A stretch of DNA of 64,000 nucleotides from Varunaivibrio sulfuroxidans (GTDB lineage: Bacteria; Pseudomonadota; Alphaproteobacteria; Rhodospirillales; Magnetovibrionaceae). Numbering within the stretch: the stretch's first letter is position 1; every line of letters starts with the position of its first letter. A program made the position numbers and the translations under genes. Positions 27,467 through 39,760 of this stretch are shown in pieces. Location: assembly GCF_029318635.1 (NCBI RefSeq), contig NZ_CP119676.1:1363001-1427000 (forward strand), in the 5' to 3' direction. Under the pieces are notes generated by a model. That model saw only the letters and a list, made by a program, of their open reading frames with translations, searched no databases and had not been told where the DNA came from.

Positions 27467-28165
27467 ATGCGATCCGAAGAACTCACAAAAGTTCGCGCCC
27501 TCGATCTTTTTGCCGACATGAAGGAGGAAACCTTCGATGTCATGATGGCGATGGCTTATTTTCAAGCATTCCCTCCGCACCTTCACCTAATTACCGAGGG
27601 CGACCCCTCCGATTTTCTGCATGTGGTCGTTGACGGCGCCGTCGAAATGTTCGCCCACGCCAATGACCGGGAAACGACGATTTACGTGGTTCGACCCTAT
27701 TCGACCTTCATCCTCGCCGCATCCGCCCTCGACGCCCCCTACCTGATGTCCGCGCGCACCATCGAAAAATCGCATATCCTTATGATTCCCTCCGTCGATG
27801 TGCGCGCCGCCATGCACGCTTGCACGGCGTTTTCTCACGCCATCATGGCCGAACTGGCCAGTTGTTATCGCGGCGTCATCAAGAACACCAAGAACCTGAA
27901 GCTGCGCAACGCGACCGAGCGGCTCGCCAACTATTTGTTGTACTGCAATGAAACCCAGGGCGGCCATGGCGTCGTCACCATCGATATCGAAAAACGCATA
28001 CTGGCGTCGATACTGGGCATGTCCCCGGAAAACCAATCACGCGCCTTCAGCGCCCTGAAAGGGCATGGCGTCGAGGTTTCCGGAAACAAGGTCCGCCTGA
28101 CCAATATCGCGCGCCTGAAACGGCTCGCCAAGCCGTCTCCCCTGCTTGACGATCCCGGTTTTTGA
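27467..28165 (+). CDS. Crp/Fnr-family regulator without Fe-S cysteines (NarR-like)
   Basis: About 232 residues with a cyclic-nucleotide-binding-like beta-barrel (residues about 10-125), a dimerisation helix (S-C-Y-R-G-V-I-K-N-T-K-N-L-K-L-R-N-A-T-E-R-L-A-N-Y-L) and a C-terminal helix-turn-helix (I-L-A-S-I-L-G-M-S-P-E-N-Q-S-R-A-F). The N-terminal cysteine cluster of Fnr is absent, placing it with NarR/DNR/NNR-type nitrogen-oxide sensors. Its position divergent to narK resembles narR of Paracoccus, so nar activation is the favoured role. ATG 27467 is preferred because GGAGG lies just before it; ATG 27389 and 27311 are in frame, but the latter overlaps an FNR box. Confidence 0.85.
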   Translation: MRSEELTKVRALDLFADMKEETFDVMMAMAYFQAFPPHLHLITEGDPSDFLHVVVDGAVEMFAHANDRETTIYVVRPYSTFILAASALDAPYLMSARTIEKSHILMIPSVDVRAAMHACTAFSHAIMAELASCYRGVIKNTKNLKLRNATERLANYLLYCNETQGGHGVVTIDIEKRILASILGMSPENQSRAFSALKGHGVEVSGNKVRLTNIARLKRLAKPSPLLDDPGF

Positions 28166-28167
28166 CA

Positions 28168-28191
28168 CGGTCGGTTTTCCTCGACCGACCG
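28168..28191. terminator. Hairpin between convergent regulator and GGT genes
   Basis: CGGTCGG and CCGACCG form a 7-bp stem around a 10-base loop, placed exactly in the 35-base gap between the two convergent stop codons. There is no clear T-tract on either side, so it may be a weak or factor-assisted bidirectional terminator. Confidence 0.35.
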
Positions 28192-28200
28192 CGCAGCGAA

Positions 28201-30009
28201 TTAACGGCCGACGGCGTAACCTTGCATGAAACGCGGATTGGCCCCCGCCTTCAAAAGATCGCCATCCTTGATCGCACCGGTCATCCGCCCCAAGGTCCAA
28301 TCGCCGTCAACCTCCAAGTTATGGCCGCGGGCCCGCAGGGCGTCCCGGGTCGCCGCGGGGAAACGCCCCTCGATCACTAGGTGTCCCGGATTGCATTCAC
28401 GCGGATAGAACGAATTTGGGAAATGGGTGGTGTTGAAGCCGGGCGCGTCGATCGCCTCTTGTAGGTTGAGACCGAAATGGACGTGGCGCAAAAACATATG
28501 CAGCGACCATTGGTCCTGCTGATCGCCGCCGGGGGTGCCGAAGGCCATATAGGGGACGCCGTCGCGCAGCGCCAAAGACGGCGTGAGCGTGGTGCGGGGG
28601 CGAGCGCCGGGAATCAGGCGGGTCTGCGACGACGGGTCGAGCCAGAACATCTGCGCCCGATTCGATAGGCAAAAACCCAGTTCGGGAATAATCGGCGAGC
28701 TTTGCAGCCAGCCCCCGCTGGGCGTGGCGCTGACCATATTTCCCCATCGATCGATGATATCGAAATGACAGGTGTCGCCTCGGGTTCCACCGTCTTCGCT
28801 GGGCCGAGGTTCGTCGAAACGCGCGACCGTGGGTTCTCCAATATCGTATTTTCCGCCGCTTTGCGTCGATTGTCCCTTCAGACGCACGATGACCTTGCCG
28901 CCATAACCCGCCACCGTTCCCGGTCGAATTTCAAAGGAGGCTTCCTCTCCGATCAGGGCGCGCCGTTGATCGTTGTAGGTGTCGCTTAATAAGACATCCA
29001 TCGGCACGTCGATAAAATTGGGATCGCCGTAAAAGGCTTCCCGATCGGCGAACGCCAGTTTCGCGCTCTCGGTAACCACATGGACGAAATCCGGCGACAG
29101 TTCATCCATCGCGGAAAAATCGATCCCCTTAAGCAACGCCAACTGCTGGAGAAAAACCGGCCCCTGCCCCCACGGCCCGCTCTTGCACACCGTATAACCA
29201 TGGTAATCGAACGTCACCGGATCTTCGACGGACGCTTCCCATGCGGCGATGTCGGCGCCGTTAAGCAGGCCAAAATGGGCGCGTCCCGAAGTGTCCATAG
29301 CCTGGGTCGTTCGGCAGAAACGGTCGATCGCCTCGGCGACGAAGCCTTGCCGCCAGACCTTGCGCGCCGCCTCGATTTGCCCTTCTCGACGAGACGAGGC
29401 GTCCTCGGCCTCGCGGACGATACGTGCGTACATGTCGGCCATGGCGCGATTGCGAAACAAAGCCCCCGCCTTGGGGACCCGGCCATCGGGCAAATAAATT
29501 TGCGCGGATGTTTTCCAATGATCCTCGAACAATTCCTGAACCGCAGCGATCGTTTTGGGAATATTGGGCGCCATGGGGTAGCCGGCGCGGGCGTAGCCGA
29601 TAGCGTATTCGAGAATATCGCCAAGACGCATCGTGCCGTAATCGCGCAGCAGTCTTAGCCAGGCGTCGAACGCGCCGGGCACGACGGCGGCGAGGAGGCC
29701 GCTGCCGGGCACGACGTCCAGCCCCAAATCGCGATAGGTTTCGATCGTGGCCGCCGCGGGGGCCACGCCCTGACCGCAGATCACTTTGACCGGACCGTCG
29801 TTCGGGGCCGCGATTATGGGCGCCTCGCCGCCCGGCCCATTGAGATGCGGTTCCACAACCTGCAGAACGAAGCCGGTCGCCACGGCGGCGTCGAACGCAT
29901 TGCCGCCGCGTTCCAAAACCGCCATGCCGACCGCCGAAGCCAGCCAGTGCGTCGTCGCGACGACGCCGAAGGTCCCCAGAATTTCGGGGCGGGTGGTAAA
30001 GCGCGTCAT
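28201..30009 (-). CDS. Gamma-glutamyltransferase-like Ntn hydrolase
   Basis: Family member that hydrolyses or transfers gamma-glutamyl groups, for example from glutathione. The 602-residue precursor has the large-subunit motifs (A-S-A-V-G-M-A-V-L-E-R-G-G-N-A-F-D-A-A-V-A; H-L-N-G-P-G-G-E) and the autocleavage/catalytic Thr at about 413 in G-D-T-C-H, followed by G-N-M-V-S-A-T-P-S-G-G-W. No signal peptide is visible, so unlike classical periplasmic GGT it should be cytosolic, closer to the YwrD-type group. The 5-oxoprolinase 4 kb away would handle the pyroglutamate formed in gamma-glutamyl turnover. True substrate unknown. Confidence 0.88.
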   Translation of the reverse strand: MTRFTTRPEILGTFGVVATTHWLASAVGMAVLERGGNAFDAAVATGFVLQVVEPHLNGPGGEAPIIAAPNDGPVKVICGQGVAPAAATIETYRDLGLDVVPGSGLLAAVVPGAFDAWLRLLRDYGTMRLGDILEYAIGYARAGYPMAPNIPKTIAAVQELFEDHWKTSAQIYLPDGRVPKAGALFRNRAMADMYARIVREAEDASSRREGQIEAARKVWRQGFVAEAIDRFCRTTQAMDTSGRAHFGLLNGADIAAWEASVEDPVTFDYHGYTVCKSGPWGQGPVFLQQLALLKGIDFSAMDELSPDFVHVVTESAKLAFADREAFYGDPNFIDVPMDVLLSDTYNDQRRALIGEEASFEIRPGTVAGYGGKVIVRLKGQSTQSGGKYDIGEPTVARFDEPRPSEDGGTRGDTCHFDIIDRWGNMVSATPSGGWLQSSPIIPELGFCLSNRAQMFWLDPSSQTRLIPGARPRTTLTPSLALRDGVPYMAFGTPGGDQQDQWSLHMFLRHVHFGLNLQEAIDAPGFNTTHFPNSFYPRECNPGHLVIEGRFPAATRDALRARGHNLEVDGDWTLGRMTGAIKDGDLLKAGANPRFMQGYAVGR

Positions 30010-30180
30010 GTCTTTTTCCTTTTATGTTTTGGTTATCGCATCTCTTCGAAATTTATGTCCATGCGAAAAGTGGGGGGACGCCGGATCTTGACGCGCCGTT
30101 CAAAAGCGTGAGCCAGTGACGTGAGCCCTCTTTTTTCCACCATTTTAAAGTGGAGTCCATCACCTAAGAAGGAGATGGAA

Positions 30181-30447
30181 ATGAAGCGTTCCCGTTTCAC
30201 GGAAGAGCAGATTATTGGGCTTTTACGCGAGCAAGGCGCCGGTCAGAAGACGGCAGACGTTTGCCGCCGCCATGGCGTCAGCGAGGCCACTTTTTATAAA
30301 TGGAAGTCCAAGTTTGGGGGCATGGAGATTTCCAACGCCAAACGGTTGAAGGCGCTGGAAGCGGAGAACAACCGGCTCAAGAAGCTGTTGGCCGAGGCGA
30401 TGTTGGACAACGCCATGCTCAAGGACATCAATTCAAAAAAGTGGTGA
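30181..30447 (+). CDS. IS3-family transposase OrfA (element truncated)
   Basis: An 88-residue helix-turn-helix protein ([32 protein letters not shown]) with a C-terminal leucine-rich coiled coil ([12 protein letters not shown]). It is intact and nearly identical to the OrfA at 51111. AAGGAG lies 6 bases before the ATG. The element cannot move because orfB is broken. Confidence 0.9.
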   Translation: MKRSRFTEEQIIGLLREQGAGQKTADVCRRHGVSEATFYKWKSKFGGMEISNAKRLKALEAENNRLKKLLAEAMLDNAMLKDINSKKW

Positions 30448-31105
30448 CGCCCGCCGCCAGGCGAAGTGCCGCCGCTCATCTTCAGGGAACCTACGAGGTG
30501 AGCGAGCGGCGGGCATGCAGGACACTGGGCGCGGATCGCAGCACAGTCCGCTACCGGTCGGTCAAACCGGACGACGCAGCGCTGCGGGAGCGCCTGCGGT
30601 CGTTGTCGGTGGGACGGCGACGGTTCGGCTATCGCCGTCTGCGCATACGGTTATTGAGAGAAGGTCTGCGTATGAACCAGAAGAAGCTGCGTCGCCTGTA
30701 CCGGGAAGGAGGGTCTGCGGGTGCGCAAACGGAACGGGCGCAAGCGGGCTTTGGACACACCCAGGCGCCTGAAGGGCCGAACCAGCGCTGGTCGCTGAAT
30801 TTTGCCTCCGACGTCCTGGACGACAGCTACCGTTTCCGCATCTGCGCATCGTCGATGACTTAAAGTAATGCCTGGGGCTGGTGGCCGATACGTCGCTCTC
30901 CGGCGCTCGTGTGGCCCGAGAGCTGGATGCCATCATCGGACAGTGCGGCAGGCCGAGGACGGTCGTCAGTGACGACGGCACCGAGTTGACCAGCATGGCG
31001 ATCCTCAAGTGGTCGCAGGGCCGCCGGGTCGAGTGGCGTTACGTCACGCCGGGGAAACCAACCCAAAACGCCTTCGTCGAGGGCTTCAACGGGCGGCTGC
31101 GCGCC
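30441..31105 (+). pseudogene. IS3-family transposase OrfB remnant, frameshifted and truncated
   Basis: Starts in the -1 frame relative to orfA, just after the A-A-A-A-A-A-G heptamer, and can be followed as [19 protein letters not shown] and [10 protein letters not shown]. It is out of frame between about 30707 and 30770, back in frame at [10 protein letters not shown], and broken again at 30850-30870 with a stop where the intact copy reads C-V-V-D-D-F. The D-D-G-T-E-L block is still recognisable. The part with the last catalytic Glu neighbourhood and the C-terminus is lost at the junction near 31105. Confidence 0.85.
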
Positions 31106-31112
31106 AAAAATC

Positions 31113-33467
31113 TCATTTCTTCACCTGCGCCTTCGCCTTCACCTTCGCGCGGGCCGGGTCGGACAGCACGGTGCGGCGGAGCAAGGAACCGAGCACCGGC
31201 TGGCGACGCTTGACCATCACCGTCGTCGGCTTGGCGTCGCGCAACAGGCGGCGGGAGATGTTGCCGGTCCGGATACGCTCGAAAATCGGCTCATCACTCG
31301 CGCCGAAAATCATCAAGTCGTGATTTTCGGCCTCTTCGACGATCGTGTTGGCGATGCTTGCGCCTTGAACCAGCTTGGTTTCCAACTTCCCATAAGTAAT
31401 ATTCTCCCGCAGGTCGGCAAACGCATCGTCCCACCCCGCACTTAATGCGTCCTTGCTTTGGACAACATGCAGCAAAGTCACATGCGCGTGTTTCCTGCCC
31501 GCGACAACCCGCCCGATATCGCACGCCAGTTCAAGCGCAAGGCGGCTATTCGCCCCGGCGATCACGGGCACCAGAATATTCTCGTGGATTTCTTTTGCGC
31601 GCGCGGCGGCGCGCACCAGGGCGATATTCGTCGGGGGATTGGCCAAAAGTTCGTCACTGGTGTGTCCAAACAGGCGACCACGTTTTTTCTCGCCGGTCCA
31701 CCCCAAGACCGCGATATCGCCTTGGCGTTCGCGCACGATCTCCATCAATGCCGGGCCGACCGCGCGCGAGATCATGATCAGCGTGTGCAGCGGAGTCTTG
31801 CGCCGTTTCGCCTCCTCGCTCACCGCCTCGAAATAGCCTTTTGCGGTATCCACCATCTGACGACCCTCGCCAAGGCTAAGCGGGGGCGGCACCTCAAGCA
31901 TGTTGACCGCCAGAACGCCGCCCTTGCGCGCCTTGGCGAGGGCGGCGGCGAACCAGCCCAAAACCCGGCTCTCACGCCGTTCGCGCACCGCGACCAGGAC
32001 CGTGTAGTCCTGTCTTCCGACGGCTTCCTCGTGGACGATCGCCTTGGGTTTTTGCGTCGTTTCATGTTTTTCGAAATACATGGTGTAGGCCAACAACCCC
32101 AATACGATCCAGATAAACGCCATCCACACCGCGGTCGGGTTATAGGTCACCATGTACAGCACCAACGCCGCGTTCGCCGTCACCGCGATGACCATCGGCA
32201 AAGGAAAAAACGGGACCGTGAAGCCGCGCCGAGCGTCGGGATCCTTCTGGCGCAGGGTCATGACCGCCAAATTCACCTGGATGAACATCAGCAAAAACAT
32301 GATGCCGCCTGCCGTCGCCGCGGTTTCGATCGGCAACGTCAAACCCGCCACCACCATCATCGCCCCGGAGACCACCACCGCGACGTAAGGCGTCGTGAAG
32401 CGCGGATGAATACGGGAAAAAGCGGGGGGAAGATTGTGTTCGCGCCCCATCGCAAAGGCCACTCGCGAAGCCGAATACAAGGTCACGTTCAACGCCGACA
32501 TGGTCGCCGCCAGGCCGCTAATCAACATCAAAGCGCCGCCCGAACCAAAAGGAAATATCTGCCGCGCCACGCTGACGATCGCCAATTCTTTTTGTTGTCC
32601 CAGATAGGCGTGCACCGAAATCCCGGGGGGCGTCACGGTGGCCCCGATGGCGACGATCCCCACCAACACGTAGACGGCGACGGCGATGGCGATGGAAATG
32701 AAGATGCCGCGCGGGATATTGCGCTTGGGATCGATGATCTCCTCGCCCGACTGGGCAATGATCTCATAGCCTTCGAAGGCGATAAACGTCAGCCCCATGG
32801 CGACGAAAACGCCGGAGACGCCATTGGGCATGAAATCGTGCGTGAAGCGGCCCTCCCAGGTCCCGGAGGAAAACATGACGACGACGCCAAACAGCACGAA
32901 GGCGCCCAGGATGATAATCTTGGTCACCGTGATGACGTTGCCCATGGCGCCCGCTTCCTTGGCGCCGAAAAAATTGAAGGCGCTGAAGACAAGCAAGACC
33001 CCGACCGTGAAAATCGGGCCGATATGCGCGCTTGTCCAGCCGCCCATGGGCAACCCCATCGCCGTCCACGAATCGGCGGCGAAGCCGCCGAAGGCGATGG
33101 CGTATAGCGCCCCGGCGACGACGTAGCCGAACCAACTCATCCAGCCGCCGAGAAAGCCGTTCGCCCCGCCCAAGCCTTCCTTGATCCACACATAGCCGCC
33201 ACCGGCGCGGGGAAAGGCCGAGCCCAATTCGGCATACGCGAACGCCGTCAGCAATGTGACAAAACCGTTGAGCAGAAAGACCACGATCACCGCCGGCCCC
33301 GCCTTGCCCGCCGCGATCCCGGTGAGGGCGAAAATTCCAGCCCCGATCATGCCGCCGACGCCCATCATGGTGACGGTGAACGGCCCCAAGGTTCGGCTTA
33401 GGCTAACCTCGTGCTCATCCGCCGCGCCACCGTCCGGCACGCCCGACTTTTTCGGTGCATCCGCCAT
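31113..33467 (-). CDS. APC-family amino acid permease fused to UspA-like domains
   Basis: 784 residues in two parts. Residues about 25-450 are a twelve-helix amino acid/polyamine permease beginning L-G-P-F-T-V-T-M-M-G-V-G-G-M-I-G-A-G-I-F-A-L-T-G, the substrate-binding helix 1 motif, with G-Y-E-I-I-A-Q-S-G-E-E in helix 6. Residues about 480-770 are two cytosolic universal-stress-type domains (V-L-V-A-V-R-E-R-R-E; I-L-V-P-V-I-A-G-A-N-S-R-L-A-L-E-L). Such fusions are known and may sense ATP or stress to gate uptake. Its end lies within 10 bases of the truncated IS element, so its natural C-terminus or terminator may have been altered. Substrate unknown. Confidence 0.88.
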   Translation of the reverse strand: MADAPKKSGVPDGGAADEHEVSLSRTLGPFTVTMMGVGGMIGAGIFALTGIAAGKAGPAVIVVFLLNGFVTLLTAFAYAELGSAFPRAGGGYVWIKEGLGGANGFLGGWMSWFGYVVAGALYAIAFGGFAADSWTAMGLPMGGWTSAHIGPIFTVGVLLVFSAFNFFGAKEAGAMGNVITVTKIIILGAFVLFGVVVMFSSGTWEGRFTHDFMPNGVSGVFVAMGLTFIAFEGYEIIAQSGEEIIDPKRNIPRGIFISIAIAVAVYVLVGIVAIGATVTPPGISVHAYLGQQKELAIVSVARQIFPFGSGGALMLISGLAATMSALNVTLYSASRVAFAMGREHNLPPAFSRIHPRFTTPYVAVVVSGAMMVVAGLTLPIETAATAGGIMFLLMFIQVNLAVMTLRQKDPDARRGFTVPFFPLPMVIAVTANAALVLYMVTYNPTAVWMAFIWIVLGLLAYTMYFEKHETTQKPKAIVHEEAVGRQDYTVLVAVRERRESRVLGWFAAALAKARKGGVLAVNMLEVPPPLSLGEGRQMVDTAKGYFEAVSEEAKRRKTPLHTLIMISRAVGPALMEIVRERQGDIAVLGWTGEKKRGRLFGHTSDELLANPPTNIALVRAAARAKEIHENILVPVIAGANSRLALELACDIGRVVAGRKHAHVTLLHVVQSKDALSAGWDDAFADLRENITYGKLETKLVQGASIANTIVEEAENHDLMIFGASDEPIFERIRTGNISRRLLRDAKPTTVMVKRRQPVLGSLLRRTVLSDPARAKVKAKAQVKK

Positions 33468-33571
33468 GATTACCCCTCATCAGCATTTGTCGTCGCACAG
33501 TCATGGCACGATTTGAGGGCACAATCCAAGGGAGTCTTTAATTCTTCCCGGAACTCCGGGGGAAACGCCCC

Positions 33572-34108
33572 CTATAACGACGCCGCAGCGCGCGAGGCCT
33601 GATCGTAAATTCCCGACATCAGACGCAATAGCGCGGCGGCGTGGGACAACTCGTTTTCTTCCTGGTCGATGGCGCTGAGCGAAGGGATCAGGCAGCGTTC
33701 GCGTACGACGCGGTATTCCTCACAGGTTTTTTTCCCCAATGCGGTGGTCGCGTAGTAAATTTCCTTACCCCGCTTTTCGCCGTCGATCAGACCCGCCTTG
33801 ACTAATTTTTTCAGCGCATAATTGACCGTGTGCTGGTCTTCGATATTGAGCATAAAGCAAATGTCAACCAGGCGTTTTTCGCGATCGCGATGATTGACGT
33901 TGTGCACGACGAGGACGTCCAGGGGGCTGAAATCGCGAAACCCCGACGCCGTCATGCACCGCGTCATCCAGCGACTGAAAGCGTTGTAGGCGATAATTAA
34001 GCCATACTCGAACTCGCTCATTTGCCAGCCCTCGCCGGACGCCAGATGCTGCGAGGAGACGATGGGTACCGGCGCACCGGAAATTTTATGTTGCTTGTCG
34101 CCCGTCAT
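33572..34108 (-). CDS. Winged-helix (MarR-like) transcriptional regulator
   Basis: A 178-residue protein with a MarR-type winged helix at about 60-140: F-S-P-L-D-V-L-V-V-H-N-V-N-H-R, then I-E-D-Q-H-T-V-N-Y-A-L-K-K-L-V-K-A-G-L-I as recognition region and a wing G-K-E-I-Y-Y-A-T-T-A-L-G. It belongs to an alphaproteobacterial group often found near amino acid catabolic genes. It lies between the APC permease and the 5-oxoprolinase, all on the minus strand, and could control the island; the dyad at 37846-37874 is a possible target. That link is inference only. Confidence 0.82.
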   Translation of the reverse strand: MTGDKQHKISGAPVPIVSSQHLASGEGWQMSEFEYGLIIAYNAFSRWMTRCMTASGFRDFSPLDVLVVHNVNHRDREKRLVDICFMLNIEDQHTVNYALKKLVKAGLIDGEKRGKEIYYATTALGKKTCEEYRVVRERCLIPSLSAIDQEENELSHAAALLRLMSGIYDQASRAAASL

Positions 34109-34156
34109 TGGAAAAGTCCTCCCGTTGCCTGTCTGCGCTATCGTACGACCGCCGCG

Positions 34157-37813
<3,657 letters not shown>

Positions 37814-37845
37814 CGGTTAAAAATCATACGGCAATCAAACGCTGG

Positions 37846-37874
37846 CATAACATTGACAAACTGTCAACGTTATG
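37846..37874. promoter_or_regulatory. 29-bp dyad between oxoprolinase and dctP (operator candidate)
   Basis: The core TTGACA-AAC-TGTCAA (37853-37867) is a perfect inverted repeat. Outer arms CATAAC and GTTATG extend the symmetry to 29 bases with one mismatched pair. It sits in the 247-base gap between the divergent oxoprolinase and TRAP genes, 33 bases before the former and about 190 before dctP, and TTGACA could also serve as a -35 element. A shared regulator site for both directions is likely; the winged-helix protein at 33572 is one candidate binder. Confidence 0.6.
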
Positions 37875-38060
37875 CTTTCGTACTCCACTGGGAGGCAGGG
37901 AAAGAAAAACGGGCTTCGGGTTGCGCGCGGGGAAACAGGCGCGCCAAAGAATTTAAATCCGTCGTCGAATATACTGGCCGCCGTCGATTATGCTGGTGTT
38001 CGATCCGCTCGTTTACGTTTTGCCCCGCGCTTAAACGTCAACTTTCGAGGATGCATCATC

Positions 38061-39059
38061 ATGAGCAACATCACCAAAAAAACCGCGCCGACCATGGCCG
38101 GCGCCGCGTTGGCCACGGCGATTGCCGCGGTCGCGCTTTCGCCGTTGGCCAAGGCCGACACCTGGGACATGCCGACGCCCTACCCGGACAAGACGTTCCA
38201 CACCCAGAACATCATCGAATTCGCCAAGGACGTCGAAAAAGCGACCCACGGCAAGCTGACCATCAAGGTTCACTCGGCGGGTTCCCTGTTCAAGCACAAG
38301 GAAATCAAGAACGCCGTGCGCGGCGGCCAAGTGCCGATCGGCGAATTTTTCCTCGGCCTTCTGGCCAACGAGAACCCGGCCTTCGGGATCGACACCCAGC
38401 CCTTTTTGGCGACCGATTACAAACAGGCCGCGGCACTGTGGAAGGCGCAACGCCCGGTGGTCGAAAAGCTGCTCGGAAAGCAGGGCCTGATGGTGCTTTT
38501 TTCCGTACCGTGGCCGCCCCAGGGGCTATACACCAAGCACGAAATCAAGACCGTCGCCGACCTCAAGGGTCTGAAGTTCCGCACCTATAACGCCACCTTG
38601 GAACGTTTCGCCAAGCTGGTCGGCGCCGCCCCAACCCAGGTTCAGGTACCCGACATTCCCCAGGCGTTCGCCACCGGGCGGGTCGAGGCGATGATCACCT
38701 CGCCGTCCACCGGGGCCAACTCGAAGGCGTGGGATTACGTATCGTACTACACCAATATTCAGGCCTGGGTGCCGAAAAACATCGTCGTCGTCAACGCCCG
38801 CGCCTTCCACAGACTAAGCAAAGACGAACAGGCGGCGGTAATCAAGGCCGCCCAGGAAGCGCAAACCCGTGGCTGGGCGATGAGCAAGAAGGAAACCGCC
38901 GAGAAAACCGCGATCCTGCGTGAAAACGGCATGCATATCATCACCCCGAGCCCCGAATTGATGGCCGGACTGAAGAAAATCGGCGGTGAAATGATGACGC
39001 AATGGAAAAAAGACGCCGGCGCACAAGGCGCGGCGATCCTTAACGCCTACAAGCCCTGA
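38061..39059 (+). CDS. dctP: TRAP transporter solute-binding protein (DctP family)
   Basis: Periplasmic binding protein of about 332 residues that delivers an organic acid to the DctQM permease. ATG 38061 begins a clear signal peptide (T-K-K-T-A-P-T-M-A-G-A-A-L-A-T-A-I-A, cut after L-A-K-A-D). The mature part has the DctP folds, with K-V-H-S-A-G-S-L-F-K, Q-G-L-Y-T-K and the ligand-region L-K-G-L-K-F-R-T-Y-N-A, including the conserved Arg that binds a carboxylate. The frame open upstream to 37872 lacks a ribosome site. First gene of dctPQM. Confidence 0.93.
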   Translation: MSNITKKTAPTMAGAALATAIAAVALSPLAKADTWDMPTPYPDKTFHTQNIIEFAKDVEKATHGKLTIKVHSAGSLFKHKEIKNAVRGGQVPIGEFFLGLLANENPAFGIDTQPFLATDYKQAAALWKAQRPVVEKLLGKQGLMVLFSVPWPPQGLYTKHEIKTVADLKGLKFRTYNATLERFAKLVGAAPTQVQVPDIPQAFATGRVEAMITSPSTGANSKAWDYVSYYTNIQAWVPKNIVVVNARAFHRLSKDEQAAVIKAAQEAQTRGWAMSKKETAEKTAILRENGMHIITPSPELMAGLKKIGGEMMTQWKKDAGAQGAAILNAYKP

Positions 39060-39166
39060 CGGCCGCGCGGCGGGGGCGCGTCGGCGTCCCTGCCGCGTTT
39101 TTTCCACCGGGGAAATATTTCCCCTAAAAAAAAATTAAAAAAATCACCCCACGACAGGAGGCCCGC

Positions 39167-39751
39167 GTGAGACGATTTCTCGACCGATTGTACCGGGCGT
39201 GCGGATGGATCGCCGCCGCCTTCATCGCCGCCATCTGTCTTTTGGTGTCCGCTCAAGTTCTGCTCAATTCGATCGACCGCGTCTCGACGCTGCTGACCGG
39301 ATCGGCGATCGGGCTGACGATCCCATCTTACGCCGATATCACCGGGTTTTTCCTCGCCGGGGCATCCTTCTTCGCCCTCGCCTTCACCCTCAACGAGGGC
39401 GGGCACATCCGGGTATCCCTGGTCGTCCATCAGGTTCCGCCGCGCTTTCGGCGCGCCTTCGAAATTTGGGCCGCCCTCGCCGGCGGCGCGGCGGCGCTTT
39501 ATTTCACGTGGTACAGCAGCGTGCTGTGTTACCAATCCTATCTCTACGGCGACGTATCCTCGGGCATGGTCGCGGTGCCGCTGTGGCTGCCTCAATCGGT
39601 GATGCCGTTGGGCCTGGGGGTGTTGTCGATCGCCCTGCTCGACGCTCTCGTCACCTTGCTCAAGGGCGCGCTTCCGGCCTATGCCCACCCCGCCCAGGCC
39701 ATCGATACCGACGAGGGCGCGCTGGCGCGCTCCGTCCTCGACGGCGAATAG
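39167..39751 (+). CDS. dctQ: TRAP transporter small membrane subunit (DctQ)
   Basis: The 194-residue protein has four hydrophobic helices (W-I-A-A-A-F-I-A-A-I-C-L-L-V; G-F-F-L-A-G-A-S-F-F-A-L-A-F-T-L; A-A-L-A-G-G-A-A-A-L-Y-F; P-L-G-L-G-V-L-S-I-A-L-L-D) as in DctQ. The conserved E-G-G-H-I-R-V-S-L loop is present. The start is GTG at 39167, backed by AGGAGG 6-7 bases upstream. It partners DctM in sodium-dependent uptake. Confidence 0.9.
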   Translation: MRRFLDRLYRACGWIAAAFIAAICLLVSAQVLLNSIDRVSTLLTGSAIGLTIPSYADITGFFLAGASFFALAFTLNEGGHIRVSLVVHQVPPRFRRAFEIWAALAGGAAALYFTWYSSVLCYQSYLYGDVSSGMVAVPLWLPQSVMPLGLGVLSIALLDALVTLLKGALPAYAHPAQAIDTDEGALARSVLDGE

Positions 39752-39760
39752 GGGCGGGCC

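Larger units (their letters stand above)
30117..31105 (+). mobile_element. Truncated IS3-family element (IS407-like), right end missing
   Basis: The left end starts TGACGTGAGCCC like the complete relative at 51047-52290, and the two align through the leader, orfA and most of orfB. It is a separate lineage, since both genes differ at many positions. The right part, including the last third of orfB and the right inverted repeat, is missing: homology stops in the G-R-L-R segment just before the end of the APC transporter gene at 31113. No target duplication can be recognised. Confidence 0.85.

Noticed and set aside
31458..33107. 549-codon plus-strand open frame opposite the APC permease
   Set aside because: Arg/His/Asp-rich antisense frame; the permease on the minus strand explains the region.
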